From NCBI RefSeq assembly GCF_900130075.1, contig NZ_LT671418.1, positions 496,001 to 560,000 of the forward strand: a stretch of 64,000 nucleotides of DNA. Direction: 5' to 3'. Positions 44,354-53,712 of this stretch are shown in pieces. This DNA comes from Herminiimonas arsenitoxidans. Lineage in GTDB: Bacteria; Pseudomonadota; Gammaproteobacteria; Burkholderiales; Burkholderiaceae_D. The translations under genes were made by a program, and so were the position numbers. Every line of letters starts with the position of its first letter. Position 1 is the first letter of the stretch. Under the pieces are notes generated by a model that made no database searches, was not told where the DNA came from, and saw only the letters and a program-made list of their open reading frames with translations.

Positions 44354-45048
44354 GCGAATCCGCACCAATAGCATTGCTGGTTGAAGATGAGCCACAGATC
44401 CGGCGCTTCGTACGCGCCGCGATGGAAGAAGAGGGCTGGCAAGTTTTTGAGACCGAGACAATCAAGCGTGGCTTGATTGACGCCGGTACGCGTAAGCCGA
44501 ATCTGATCATTCTCGATCTCGGCCTGCCGGATGGCGATGGCATAGACTTCATACTGGATATCCGCAAATGGTCACCAGTGCCGATTATCGTGCTCTCGGC
44601 GCGTACCAGTGAAACCGACAAGATCAAGGCACTCGATGCAGGCGCTGACGATTACCTGGTCAAGCCTTTTGGCGTAGGGGAATTGCTGGCGCGCGTACGT
44701 TCGACGGTTAGACGGCATCGTCGTTTGGATACCGACGTACAAGGAGCGATACAGTTTGGTGACGTCAAGGTAGACCTGAACGCAAGGCTGGTAACCAAGG
44801 CCAATCAGATGGTGCATCTGACACCAACTGAATATCGTCTGCTGACTGTACTGGTCGCGAACGCGGGACGCGTCGTGACGAATCCGCAATTGCTGCGCGA
44901 AGTGTGGGGGCCATCGCATTCAGAAAGCGGCCATTACCTACGCATCTATATGGGACATTTACGGCAGAAGCTGGAAGATGATCCTGCCCAGCCACGCTAT
45001 TTGTTAACCGAAACTGCGGTTGGCTATCGCTTGCTGCTGCCTATCTAA
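44350..45048 (+). CDS. kdpE: Response regulator KdpE
   Basis: KdpE is the OmpR-family transcription factor that turns on the kdp genes. The 232-residue protein has a receiver domain with acidic E12-D13, phospho-acceptor D56 (LIILDLGLPDGDG), and K106 region VKPFGVGELLARVR. The C-terminal winged helix follows, with LTPTEYRLLTVLVANAGRVV and REVWGPSHSESGHYLR. The start overlaps kdpD. It is the end of the kdp operon and converges with the hupE/ureJ gene. Confidence 0.96.
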   Translation: MSESAPIALLVEDEPQIRRFVRAAMEEEGWQVFETETIKRGLIDAGTRKPNLIILDLGLPDGDGIDFILDIRKWSPVPIIVLSARTSETDKIKALDAGADDYLVKPFGVGELLARVRSTVRRHRRLDTDVQGAIQFGDVKVDLNARLVTKANQMVHLTPTEYRLLTVLVANAGRVVTNPQLLREVWGPSHSESGHYLRIYMGHLRQKLEDDPAQPRYLLTETAVGYRLLLPI

Positions 45049-45120
45049 GGTGGCATCGTTTCAATGCAGTCGTATTCGATCTGCATTGAAACACTACACA
45101 GCTAGACAATAATTACGTTC

Positions 45121-45735
45121 TCAAGCCGCGGTCAGTAGGTAAGTCCCGACTGCAGCAATCCCAACACCACCGATACGCACAACCTTGTCCGCCATTTGCT
45201 TGCCGGCAAACAAACCGATCAGCAAACCAGTTGCGTGCAATATTGCGGTGGCGAGTATAAAGCCAGCGCCGTACAGTGCAGCCGACGAACCATGCGGCAA
45301 CTCCGTACCATGCGCATAACCGTGAAACAGTGCGAACACGGAAACGATTACAGTGCTGGCCCACAGCGGCATCTTGATCGCGAACGCAATCAACAGACCG
45401 AGTACGGCAACGGAAGCGGCAATGCCGGTTTCAATCGCAGGAATTTGCACGCCGCCGATTGCCAGCAAGGCACCAGCTACCATCATCAAGGGAAATGCCA
45501 GCGGCAATACCCACAAGGCGGAACGCTTGTTTTGAGCAGCCCACAAACCAACCGCCAGCATCGCCAGCAAATGATCGATGCCGGAGAACGGATGCGAGAA
45601 GCCCGAGCTAAAGCTCATGGTGCTGCTCATCATCGCTTCAGGATGATCTGGATGGGCCAGTGCGCTGCCGACGGCGAGCAAGGTGATGGCAAACGTGGCT
45701 GCACGTGCAGCGGTTTTGTTAGAGATGCGGAACAT
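45121..45735 (-). CDS. ureJ: HupE/UreJ family nickel permease-like protein
   Basis: The start at 45735 has AAGGAA 6 bases upstream and yields a signal peptide (AARAATFAITLLAVGSALA) before HPDHPEAMM. The 204-residue protein has about six membrane segments, with HPFSGIDHLLAMLAVGLWAA and FALFHGYAHGTELPHG, the metal-binding-like motifs of HupE/UreJ. It probably brings nickel to the urease maturation system. It is the last gene of the urease operon, 63 bases after ureG. Confidence 0.87.
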   Translation of the reverse strand: MFRISNKTAARAATFAITLLAVGSALAHPDHPEAMMSSTMSFSSGFSHPFSGIDHLLAMLAVGLWAAQNKRSALWVLPLAFPLMMVAGALLAIGGVQIPAIETGIAASVAVLGLLIAFAIKMPLWASTVIVSVFALFHGYAHGTELPHGSSAALYGAGFILATAILHATGLLIGLFAGKQMADKVVRIGGVGIAAVGTYLLTAA

Positions 45736-45798
45736 GTGTTTTTCCTTCAGATAAATCGGTCTAGTTGCTATGCGGATAGCAAGCACGGAATATAAAAA

Positions 45799-46434
45799 TC
45801 AAACTTTCTGCTTCTCATCCAGCAAGCCTTGCTTGCGTATGTATTCGATGACTGTTTCCACACCGTCGCCACTACGCAAATTGGTGAAGACGAAAGGACG
45901 GTCGCCGCGCATCCGTTTTGCATCCTGCGCCATGATGTCCAGATTGGCGCCGACGTAGGGTGCGAGGTCAGTCTTGTTGATGATCAGTAAATCGGAACGC
46001 GTGATGCCGGGGCCGCCTTTGCGCGGGATTTTTTCGCCGCCGGCAACGTCGATTACGTAGATCGTCAAATCGGATAATTCTGGACTGAAGGTTGCTGCCA
46101 GATTATCGCCACCGGATTCCACCAGGATCAAATCGAGATCAGGGAAGTCGGCGCTCATGCGTGCAATCGCTTCCAGATTGATCGAGGCATCTTCACGGAT
46201 CGCAGTGTGCGGGCAGCCGCCGGTTTCTACGCCCATCAGACGTTCTGCCGGCAGCGCATCGGCGCGCAGCAGGATTTCCATGTCTTCCTTGGTGTAGATG
46301 TCATTGGTGATGACGGCCATGTCGTAACGGTCACGCATGCGCTTGCACAGCATTTCGCACAGCGCGGTCTTGCCGGAGCCAACCGGGCCGCCGATGCCGA
46401 CACGTAATGGATTGGATGTGGAGGAGTTGCTCAT
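45799..46434 (-). CDS. ureG: Urease accessory GTPase UreG
   Basis: UreG is the GTPase that, with UreD/F/H and UreE, loads nickel into urease. The 211-residue protein has the P-loop GGPVGSGKT at 15-23, the metal-binding CPH (in [17 protein letters not shown]), and the GD and [11 protein letters not shown] motif for guanine. The ATG at 46434 is used; a longer TTG start without a clear site exists. It is next to ureF in the usual order. Conservation is high. Confidence 0.95.
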   Translation of the reverse strand: MSNSSTSNPLRVGIGGPVGSGKTALCEMLCKRMRDRYDMAVITNDIYTKEDMEILLRADALPAERLMGVETGGCPHTAIREDASINLEAIARMSADFPDLDLILVESGGDNLAATFSPELSDLTIYVIDVAGGEKIPRKGGPGITRSDLLIINKTDLAPYVGANLDIMAQDAKRMRGDRPFVFTNLRSGDGVETVIEYIRKQGLLDEKQKV

Positions 46435-46482
46435 AGTTTTATCAATCAAAAATTTAAATCAGAAACGAAATCAGGAGCGAGG

Positions 46483-47163
46483 TTAGGAACGATACAGACG
46501 ACTGTATTGCACTTCATGTTGCATAGACAGCAGCGATAATCCGGGTGACCAATTCGATAATTCTTCATCTGGTAATTGCTGTGCCAGTTGCGCAGCACCT
46601 TCCAGTTCTGCTTGTAGTGACAAGAGCAAGCGTTGTCCGGCAACTTGTCCTAGCGGTACAGATTTGACGCATACCAGTACTTGATTCTCGGCCCAGGAAA
46701 ACAGCATGCCGAGCAAGGCAGCTTCAGGCGGCACCTTCAAGGTAACTGCCGCATAAGCCAATGCAGTTGGCAATGGCACCTCGGTTTGCGCTTGTAGCAG
46801 CGCCAGCAATTCGGCATCGCCTAGTTGCAGGTCGCTGCACAGTTTTCCTAGTGAGTAGCCCATCTGTATGGTTTCGGCACGAAATTCTGCGGTGTCGCGT
46901 GCGGCAATAAAGCGTTCTGTCCATAGGCTCACAGCAACTGCATCGCGATCTGAAAACGCCTGCAGCAAACGCCACAGCACAGGCGCCTCAAAACGAGCGA
47001 CCACTTCATGCAGTACATCGACAATCCAGCGTTTGGCGCTGGCTTCGTCCTTGACGGTGCCGTTTTCTATTGCCGCTTCCAACCCTTGCGAATAGCTGTA
47101 CGCGCCTATCGGCAGCGATGGGCTACTCAGTTGCAAGAGATGGAGCAGGGCTTGCGCTTGCAT
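46483..47163 (-). CDS. ureF: Urease accessory protein UreF
   Basis: UreF is part of the UreD-UreF-UreG complex that activates apo-urease with nickel and CO2. The 226-residue all-helical protein starts with LLQLSSPSLPIGAYSYSQGL, the conserved UreF opening. The C-terminus is complete. It begins 3 bases after the ureE stop, so ribosome handover is expected. The role follows the well-studied Klebsiella urease system. Confidence 0.93.
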   Translation of the reverse strand: MQAQALLHLLQLSSPSLPIGAYSYSQGLEAAIENGTVKDEASAKRWIVDVLHEVVARFEAPVLWRLLQAFSDRDAVAVSLWTERFIAARDTAEFRAETIQMGYSLGKLCSDLQLGDAELLALLQAQTEVPLPTALAYAAVTLKVPPEAALLGMLFSWAENQVLVCVKSVPLGQVAGQRLLLSLQAELEGAAQLAQQLPDEELSNWSPGLSLLSMQHEVQYSRLYRS

Positions 47164-47166
47164 GTC

Positions 47167-47691
47167 TTATTCCGATTTGTCGCTGGGACGATGTATCTTT
47201 TGGCGCAGAGGAATCGGCGCCAGTGGATGATGGCCATCGTCGCCGTGATGGTGATGACCGCCGCCGTAGGCGCCGGATTCCGGTTCGAAGGCTGCCAGTT
47301 CTTCCTGCACTTTCGCGCCCAGGCCTTCCAGCATTTCCTTCAAGACAGCGTCTTTGCGTATGCGCAAAAAGCCGTTGCCGTTTTCATTGCCGATTTGTGC
47401 TTGCGTATGGCGATTGCCGAGATGGAAGGCGCAACGCAATAGATGGTGTGGCGTCTGGCCTTCGACACGATACGTCGGTTCTTTGGCAGCAGTGATTTTC
47501 ACGACACGGCCATCGTCGCCGCGCAGAATATCGCCGTCGCGCAGGATGGTGCCGCGTACGGTGAAAACAGCAACTTCTTCGCCGGAGCTCATGGTGGCGC
47601 GCAAGCGACTTTTTTCGCGCTGGTCGTAGGGCAGTATCAGCTCGCCATCTATGCGTTCGGCTTGGTCTATTTTGGTGTTTAGGGTCAGCAT
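47167..47691 (-). CDS. ureE: Urease accessory nickel chaperone UreE
   Basis: UreE delivers nickel to urease. The 174-residue protein has the peptide-binding and metal-binding domains in order (RATMSSGEEVAVFTVRGTIL, then YHLGNRHTQAQIGNENGNGF-like sequence) and a His-rich tail (GGHHHHGDDGHH) for nickel. Length is a little above the family average because of the tail. It sits between ureC and ureF, as in many betaproteobacteria. Confidence 0.93.
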   Translation of the reverse strand: MLTLNTKIDQAERIDGELILPYDQREKSRLRATMSSGEEVAVFTVRGTILRDGDILRGDDGRVVKITAAKEPTYRVEGQTPHHLLRCAFHLGNRHTQAQIGNENGNGFLRIRKDAVLKEMLEGLGAKVQEELAAFEPESGAYGGGHHHHGDDGHHPLAPIPLRQKIHRPSDKSE

Positions 47692-47699
47692 GGTTGTTC

Positions 47700-49400
47700 T
47701 TAAAATAAAAAGTAACGTTGTGCCAGCGGCAAAATCTTGGCCGGTTCACATATCAGCAACTCGCCATCGGCGCGCACTTCATAGGTTTCTGGATCGACTT
47801 CCATCTTCGGCGTAGCACCGTTGTGGATCATGTCGCGCTTGCGCAGATTGCGCATATTCTTGACTGCAACCACAGGTTTGTTCAGCTTCAGCATGTCGCC
47901 GATGCCAGCATCAAAGGCTGATTGCGAGACAAAGGTCATCGACGTTTTCAAGCCGCCGCCGTAAGCGCCGAACATCATGCGGTAATGCACAGGTTGCGGT
48001 GTCGGGATAGATGCATTCGGATCGCCCATCTGCGCTGCTGCGATCATGCCGCTTTTCAAAATCATCGATGGTTTGACGCCGAAAAAGGCTGGCTTCCACA
48101 ACACGATGTCGGCGACTTTACCGACTTCCAACGAACCGACCACGTGCGAAATGCCGTGCGTGATCGCCGGATTGATCGTGTACTTGGCGATATAGCGCTT
48201 GACGCGGAAATTGTCGTTGCGCGATGGATCTTCCGACAGCGAGCCACGCTGCACCTTCATCTTGTGTGCAGTTTGCCAGGTGCGCATGATGACTTCACCT
48301 ACACGTCCCATTGCCTGCGAATCGGATGACATCATCGAGATTGCACCTATGTCATGCAGGATGTCTTCGGCAGCGATCGTTTCGCGTCGTATCCGCGATT
48401 CTGCAAAGGCAACGTCTTCTGCAATCGCCGAATCGAGATGGTGGCAGACCATCAACATGTCCAGATGTTCATCCAGCGTGTTGATGGTGAAAGGACGAGT
48501 CGGGTTGGTCGAAGACGGCAAGACATTGTCCTGGCCGACGGCCGCGATGATGTCTGGCGCATGCCCGCCGCCTGCTCCTTCGGTATGGAAGGTATGGATG
48601 GTGCGGTCCTTGAATGCTGCCAGTGTGTGTTCGAGGAAGCCACCTTCGTTCAGCGTGTCGCTATGGATGGCAACCTGCACATCGAGACGATCGGCCACTG
48701 ATAGGCAATTGTCGATAGCGGCTGGCGTCGAACCCCAGTCTTCATGCAACTTGAGACCGATGGCACCAGCATGTACCTGTTCTTCCAGCGGCGTCGGCAA
48801 ACTGACATTGCCCTTGCCCAGAAAGCCCAGATTCATAGGGAAGGCATCCGCTGCCGAGAGCATTGAATGAATGTGCCATGGTCCTGGTGTACAAGTCGTT
48901 GCCGCGGTGCCGACTGCAGGGCCGGTGCCGCCACCCAACATGGTGGTAACGCCGCTCATCAGCGCTTCTTCGATTTGCTGCGGGCAGATGAAATGGATAT
49001 GCGAATCGATGCCGCCAGCAGTGACGATCATGCCTTCACCGGCGATGATCTCGGTTGCACCGCCGATGGCCATCGTGACATCCGGCTGTATATCGGGATT
49101 GCCGGCTTTGCCGATGCCGGCGATCTTGCCACCCTTGAGGCCGATGTCGGCCTTGACGATGCCCCAATGATCGACGATCAAGGCATTGGTGATGACGGTA
49201 TCCATCACGTCTTTATAGTTGCGCTGCGATTGGCCCATGCCGTCACGGATTACCTTGCCACCGCCGAACTTTACTTCTTCACCATAGGTGGTGAAATCTT
49301 TCTCGACTTCGATGAACAATTCGGTATCTGCCAGACGCAGACGATCGCCTGTAGTCGGTCCGAATATTTCAGCGTAAGCCTGACGCGATATCTTGCTCAT
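47700..49400 (-). CDS. ureC: Urease alpha subunit
   Basis: UreC holds the dinuclear nickel active site that hydrolyses urea to ammonia and carbamate. The 566-residue protein has all ligands in the standard numbering: H134, H136, carbamylated K217 (in [11 protein letters not shown]), H246, H272 and D360; H320 in the flap MVCHHLD assists catalysis. It matches the length of the Klebsiella enzyme. Its start overlaps the ureB stop by one base (TAATG). It is clearly intact. Confidence 0.98.
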   Translation of the reverse strand: MSKISRQAYAEIFGPTTGDRLRLADTELFIEVEKDFTTYGEEVKFGGGKVIRDGMGQSQRNYKDVMDTVITNALIVDHWGIVKADIGLKGGKIAGIGKAGNPDIQPDVTMAIGGATEIIAGEGMIVTAGGIDSHIHFICPQQIEEALMSGVTTMLGGGTGPAVGTAATTCTPGPWHIHSMLSAADAFPMNLGFLGKGNVSLPTPLEEQVHAGAIGLKLHEDWGSTPAAIDNCLSVADRLDVQVAIHSDTLNEGGFLEHTLAAFKDRTIHTFHTEGAGGGHAPDIIAAVGQDNVLPSSTNPTRPFTINTLDEHLDMLMVCHHLDSAIAEDVAFAESRIRRETIAAEDILHDIGAISMMSSDSQAMGRVGEVIMRTWQTAHKMKVQRGSLSEDPSRNDNFRVKRYIAKYTINPAITHGISHVVGSLEVGKVADIVLWKPAFFGVKPSMILKSGMIAAAQMGDPNASIPTPQPVHYRMMFGAYGGGLKTSMTFVSQSAFDAGIGDMLKLNKPVVAVKNMRNLRKRDMIHNGATPKMEVDPETYEVRADGELLICEPAKILPLAQRYFLF

Positions 49401-49723
49401 TATTTGCTTTCCTTCTTGTCCAGCGTGCCCATGACTTTGGCATTGAAGCCGTAAACCTTGCGGTCACCGGCAAGTGCAACCAGTTCTACCGTGCGTTGCT
49501 GACCGGGCTCGAAACGGACTGCCGTGCCAGCTGTGATATTCAGGCGCATGCCGTAAGCGATTTCGCGCTCGAATTGCAATGCGGGATTGGTTTCGTAAAA
49601 GTGAAAATGCGAACCGACCTGGATAGGACGGTCGCCGCTGTTGGCAACGCGGACGGTGGCAGTAGCACGCCCGACATTGAGTTCGATATCGCCGGGTTCA
49701 ACCAGCATTTCTCCTGGGATCAT
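49400..49723 (-). CDS. ureB: Urease beta subunit
   Basis: UreB is a small structural subunit of the urease trimer of trimers. The 107-residue protein starts [19 protein letters not shown] and has [13 protein letters not shown], the family signature. AGGAG precedes the ATG. It is a separate gene between ureA and ureC. The length is as expected. Confidence 0.97.
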   Translation of the reverse strand: MIPGEMLVEPGDIELNVGRATATVRVANSGDRPIQVGSHFHFYETNPALQFEREIAYGMRLNITAGTAVRFEPGQQRTVELVALAGDRKVYGFNAKVMGTLDKKESK

Positions 49724-49733
49724 GTCTGGCTCC

Positions 49734-50036
49734 TTAAGGAATAGGGTGGTGAACGGTCACCAGCTTGCTGCCGTCAGGGAAGGTCGCTTCGACCTGAATG
49801 TCGGGAATCATTTCAGCCACGCCTTCCATTACATCGGCGCGCGTCAGTATCTTGGCACCGTCAGACATCAATTCCGCCACGGTCTTGCCATCACGTGCGC
49901 CTTCCATGATGGCGGCCGTAATCAGCGCAATCGCTTCCGGATAATTCAATTTCAGGCCGCGTGCCATGCGTCGTTCCGCCAGTAGTGCGGCGGTAAAGAT
50001 CAGCAATTTGTCTTTTTCTCTTGGTGTCAGTTGCAT
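49734..50036 (-). CDS. ureA: Urease gamma subunit
   Basis: UreA is the smallest structural urease subunit. The 100-residue protein begins [20 protein letters not shown] and contains [20 protein letters not shown], both standard. GGAG lies 6 bases upstream of the start. It follows ureD by 18 bases. Confidence 0.97.
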   Translation of the reverse strand: MQLTPREKDKLLIFTAALLAERRMARGLKLNYPEAIALITAAIMEGARDGKTVAELMSDGAKILTRADVMEGVAEMIPDIQVEATFPDGSKLVTVHHPIP

Positions 50037-50054
50037 AAATTCTCCAAAGCTTAC

Positions 50055-50942
50055 TTAGGTGTTCCAGATGCGCGGTACTACCGCATCGCGTTGCATTAAT
50101 TCAGGACGTATACGTTGCCATGCACGCGTCATCCACAGTCTGGCCGTTTCACTGGAGTGACCGAGGTAGCGCGCTACCAGTACCTGTTTGATTTGTGTCG
50201 CGCCGCTGCGGCCGTCTTGCGCAATCTCGGCTGATTCTTCTCGCAGTGCATTGAGGAAAGCGCCATTCATGGTTTTTCCGACGGCAATCAAGGTGGCACA
50301 GACGGTATAGCCGGCTAGTGATAAAGGGCTGGTCATCGATGTGCTCTTGGCCTGCAGAGCGCCTTGTTCAAACCACAGTAATTTGCCATCGCGCCGTATG
50401 CTGGTGCGTTGCGCGATGCGGCCGTTGTCGAAGGATTCGCCCGAGGCTGTGCGGCCAAAGCAGAGAATTTCACCGCCTATGTACAGTGCGTCGGCAGCCA
50501 GGGATACATTGTGTTCCAGCCTGACGTCGGCATCGTTGAAGAAAATGGTTTCTTGCGGTAGCCACTCCAACTTTGCCTGCGTGCCGACTTCCAGTGTGAC
50601 TTGCTGTTGTGACAGATGGCCGTTGGAGCGATACCACTTGCCTGCACCGGGTGTCGTCAGCAGCGCATGCGCGCAGTCGCCGACACGGGCGTTGATCGTT
50701 AATTGATCGCCACCGACGATGCCGCCGGGCGGATGCACGATAATGGCGTGACAAACGGCAGGGTGTTCCGGATACAGCGGTTTTTGCACACGCAAAGGGC
50801 CGTAGTGACTGCGTTCGGTCATGCGTGTGGTACCTGCATCGTCGGTAAATCCGAGTGACAGCCGCGCCTGATTGTGACGAGCAGACGCAGGATGCGCGTT
50901 GCTCGTATCAGCGGGAGTGACTGGATCATTGATGCGTTTCAT
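50055..50942 (-). CDS. ureD: Urease accessory protein UreD
   Basis: UreD binds apo-urease and acts as the scaffold for UreF-UreG in nickel insertion. The 295-residue protein has the PPGGIVGGDQLTINA segment and LLTTPGAGKWYRSNG, both typical. It begins the urease part of the block, 109 bases after the urtE stop in transcription order. The ribosome site is weak, so a different start is possible by a few codons. Confidence 0.93.
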   Translation of the reverse strand: MKRINDPVTPADTSNAHPASARHNQARLSLGFTDDAGTTRMTERSHYGPLRVQKPLYPEHPAVCHAIIVHPPGGIVGGDQLTINARVGDCAHALLTTPGAGKWYRSNGHLSQQQVTLEVGTQAKLEWLPQETIFFNDADVRLEHNVSLAADALYIGGEILCFGRTASGESFDNGRIAQRTSIRRDGKLLWFEQGALQAKSTSMTSPLSLAGYTVCATLIAVGKTMNGAFLNALREESAEIAQDGRSGATQIKQVLVARYLGHSSETARLWMTRAWQRIRPELMQRDAVVPRIWNT

Positions 50943-51051
50943 GAAAAATGTTGATCTCTAGTGAAGTGCAAAGTCGGCCGAATGAAGTACTTTTATAGCA
51001 AACTTATTATAAAAAGGTAGGCACCATCACGGGAACAGGCTGATGTAATTT

Positions 51052-51750
51052 TTATACAGCCAGGTGTTTTTTAACGTTTTCATCATCCATTTGATCCTGG
51101 GTGCCGGAGGCAACCACTTCACCGCGTGACATGACGATAAAAGTATCGGCCAGCTCACGGGCAAAATCGAAATATTGCTCGCACAGCAAGATGCCGATGT
51201 CGCCGCGTTCACGCAGCAGCTTGATGACGCGGCCTATGTCCTTGATGATGGATGGCTGTATGCCTTCGGTCGGTTCATCCAGAATGATGAGCTTGGGTTC
51301 GGCCAGCAGAGCGCGGGCAATCGCCAGTTGCTGCTGTTGCCCGCCGGATAGATCGCCGCCGCGTCTATGTAACATTTCCTTCAGTACCGGAAACAGTTCG
51401 TAGACTTCGCCCTTGATCACCGAGACTTTCTTGCCGGATTTGGTCGCCATACCCATCAACAGGTTTTCTTCTACGGTCAGACGGGCAAAGATTTCACGAC
51501 CTTGTGGTACGTAGGCGATGCCAAGTGCGGCGCGTTGATGCGGCTTCATTTTGGTGATGTCACGACCTTCGAGACTGACATTGCCAGCGGCAACCGGCAG
51601 CACACCCATCAGACATTTCAGTAGCGTGGTTTTGCCGACGCCGTTGCGACCGAGCAGGGACAGGCATTTGCCTTTTTCGACATTGAGCGACACGCCGCGC
51701 AAGGTGTGGGCGGCGCCGTAATATTGATTGAGTTGATTAACTTGCAGCAT
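51052..51750 (-). CDS. urtE: Urea ABC transporter ATP-binding protein UrtE
   Basis: UrtE is one of two ATPases of the high-affinity urea importer UrtABCDE. The start at 51750 gives 232 residues; upstream in-frame sequence belongs to the urtD gene overlap. Walker A GRNGVGKTTLL, signature LSGGQQQQLAIARALL, Walker B LIILDEPTEGIQP are complete, and they match the LivF-like branched-chain type. It begins four bases after the urtD stop and precedes the urease genes, which receive its substrate. Confidence 0.94.
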   Translation of the reverse strand: MLQVNQLNQYYGAAHTLRGVSLNVEKGKCLSLLGRNGVGKTTLLKCLMGVLPVAAGNVSLEGRDITKMKPHQRAALGIAYVPQGREIFARLTVEENLLMGMATKSGKKVSVIKGEVYELFPVLKEMLHRRGGDLSGGQQQQLAIARALLAEPKLIILDEPTEGIQPSIIKDIGRVIKLLRERGDIGILLCEQYFDFARELADTFIVMSRGEVVASGTQDQMDDENVKKHLAV

Positions 51751-51754
51751 GTTC

Positions 51755-52609
51755 TTATCTTCCCAAATACACTTCGATGACGCGTTCATCTGATTGCACC
51801 TGCTGCATCGTGCCTTCAGCCAGCACCGAACCTTCATGCAGCACGGTGACCTTGCCGCCTTGCGCAATTTCTTCGACAAAGCCCATGTCATGCTCAACCA
51901 CCATAATGGAATGCTTGCCGCGTAGCTCGTTCAGCAACTCGGCTGTTCGTGCGGTTTCTGCATCGGACATGCCAGCTACCGGTTCATCCAGCAGCAGCAA
52001 TTGCGGTTCCTGCATTAGCAACATACCGATTTCCAGCCATTGCTTTTGGCCGTGCGAAAGCAGGCCAGCGATGCGATGCTCCTGGCCGTTCAGACGTATC
52101 AGCGTAAGAATTTCTTCTATCTTGCCTATCTGCTCCGAATTCAGACGGGCGAATAAGGTCGTTTTCACACGCTTGTCCATCTTCATCGCCAGTTCCAGAT
52201 TCTCGAAGACGGTATGCTGCTCGAACACTGTCGGTCGCTGGAACTTGCGACCTATGCCAGCGTGCGCGATTTCATATTCGGTCATCTTGGTCAAATCGAT
52301 GCTTTGGCCGAAGAATGCAGTGCCAGCCGTTGGTCGCGTTTTGCCGGTGATCACATCCATCATCGTGGTCTTGCCCGCACCATTGGGTCCGATAATGCAG
52401 CGTAGTTCACCGACCGAGATATCCAGATTCAGATTGTTGATGGCCTTGAAGCCGTCGAAAGAGACGGTGATATTTTCCAGATACAGGATGACGCCGTGCG
52501 CGGTGTCCAGACCTTCTGGCTTCAGGCGCGAGTAGGTGACGCCGTGATCGGCGTGTTCATTGTTGTCGACGCGGTCGGATGGTTCGGCCGGATTATAGAG
52601 TTCGCTCAT
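51755..52609 (-). CDS. urtD: Urea ABC transporter ATP-binding protein UrtD
   Basis: UrtD is the LivG-like ATPase of the urea importer. The 284-residue protein has a 40-residue N-terminal extension before ILYLENITVSFDGFKAINN. Walker A is GPNGAGKTTMMD, signature LSHGQKQWLEIGMLL and Walker B LLLLDEPVAGMSD. The start overlaps the urtC stop by four bases. It works with UrtE at the two UrtB/UrtC cytosolic faces. Confidence 0.94.
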   Translation of the reverse strand: MSELYNPAEPSDRVDNNEHADHGVTYSRLKPEGLDTAHGVILYLENITVSFDGFKAINNLNLDISVGELRCIIGPNGAGKTTMMDVITGKTRPTAGTAFFGQSIDLTKMTEYEIAHAGIGRKFQRPTVFEQHTVFENLELAMKMDKRVKTTLFARLNSEQIGKIEEILTLIRLNGQEHRIAGLLSHGQKQWLEIGMLLMQEPQLLLLDEPVAGMSDAETARTAELLNELRGKHSIMVVEHDMGFVEEIAQGGKVTVLHEGSVLAEGTMQQVQSDERVIEVYLGR

Positions 52610-53712
52610 ACTGCGGCCTCTTCATTCTTTTGTTTCTTGAGTTTTTTGACCAGACCGAGGATGCCTTGTGGCATGAACAGCGTGACCAGGATGAAGATCA
52701 ATCCCAGCGCGTACAGCCACAGATCAGGGAAGGCAGCGGTAAACCAGCTCTTCAAGCCGTTGACGGTAAATGCACCGATAATGGGGCCGAGCAAGGAGCC
52801 GCGCCCACCGACTGCCGCCCAGATCACCATTTCTATCGAATTGGCGGGCGACATTTCTGACGGATTGATGATGCCGACTTGCGGTACGTACAGCGCACCC
52901 GCAATGCCGCACAACACGGCGGACAAGGTCCACACGAACAGCTTGAACCACAGGGGGTTGTAGCCGATGAACATCAAGCGCGATTCCGAATCACGCACGC
53001 CTTGCAGAACGCGTCCCAACTTGGAAGTGACAATTGCACGGCACAGCAGCAGGGCACCGAGCAGGAAAGCCAGCGTGACCAGATACAGCACAGCCTTGGT
53101 TGAAGGGGCAGTAATCGTAAAGCCGAGTATGCGTTTGAAGTCGGTGAAGCCGTTGTTGCCGCCGAAGCCGGTATCGTTGCGGAAGAACAGCAACATGAAG
53201 GCGAAGGTCATCGCTTGCGTGATGATGGAAAAGTACACGCCCTTGATGCGCGAGCGGAAGGCGAAGTAGCCAAAGATAAATGCAAGCAGACCCGGCACCA
53301 ATACCACCAGCAACATCGCGAACCAAAAGTGTTCCGTCATCCACCAGTACCATGGATATTCCTTCCAGTTCAGGAAGACCATGAAGTCAGGCAGATTGCT
53401 CTGATATACGCCGTCACGACCGATGGCACGCATCAGATACATGCCGTGTGCGTAACCACCGAGTGCGAAGAACACGCCGTGACCCAGTGAGAGGATGCCG
53501 GTGTAACCCCACACCAGATCCAGCGCTAAAGCTGCCATCGCGTAGCACATGAACTTGCCGACCAGTGCGATGGTGTAGCTGGAAATATGCAGCACATGAC
53601 CAGCCGGAAAGCACAGATTCAAAATAGGCAGCAAAGCCAGCACGATGGCGCAGAAGACGATGCCTATCCAGGCCGGACGTGAAAAGAGGGAAGGTTTCAA
53701 GATAGGACTCAT
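52606..53712 (-). CDS. urtC: Urea ABC transporter permease UrtC
   Basis: UrtC is an inner membrane permease of the urea importer, of the LivM type. The 368-residue protein has about ten membrane helices and the ATPase-contact loop VRDSESRLMFIGYN, similar to branched-chain amino acid permeases. The start overlaps the urtB stop by four bases. The N-terminal soluble stretch is short. Confidence 0.93.
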   Translation of the reverse strand: MSPILKPSLFSRPAWIGIVFCAIVLALLPILNLCFPAGHVLHISSYTIALVGKFMCYAMAALALDLVWGYTGILSLGHGVFFALGGYAHGMYLMRAIGRDGVYQSNLPDFMVFLNWKEYPWYWWMTEHFWFAMLLVVLVPGLLAFIFGYFAFRSRIKGVYFSIITQAMTFAFMLLFFRNDTGFGGNNGFTDFKRILGFTITAPSTKAVLYLVTLAFLLGALLLCRAIVTSKLGRVLQGVRDSESRLMFIGYNPLWFKLFVWTLSAVLCGIAGALYVPQVGIINPSEMSPANSIEMVIWAAVGGRGSLLGPIIGAFTVNGLKSWFTAAFPDLWLYALGLIFILVTLFMPQGILGLVKKLKKQKNEEAAV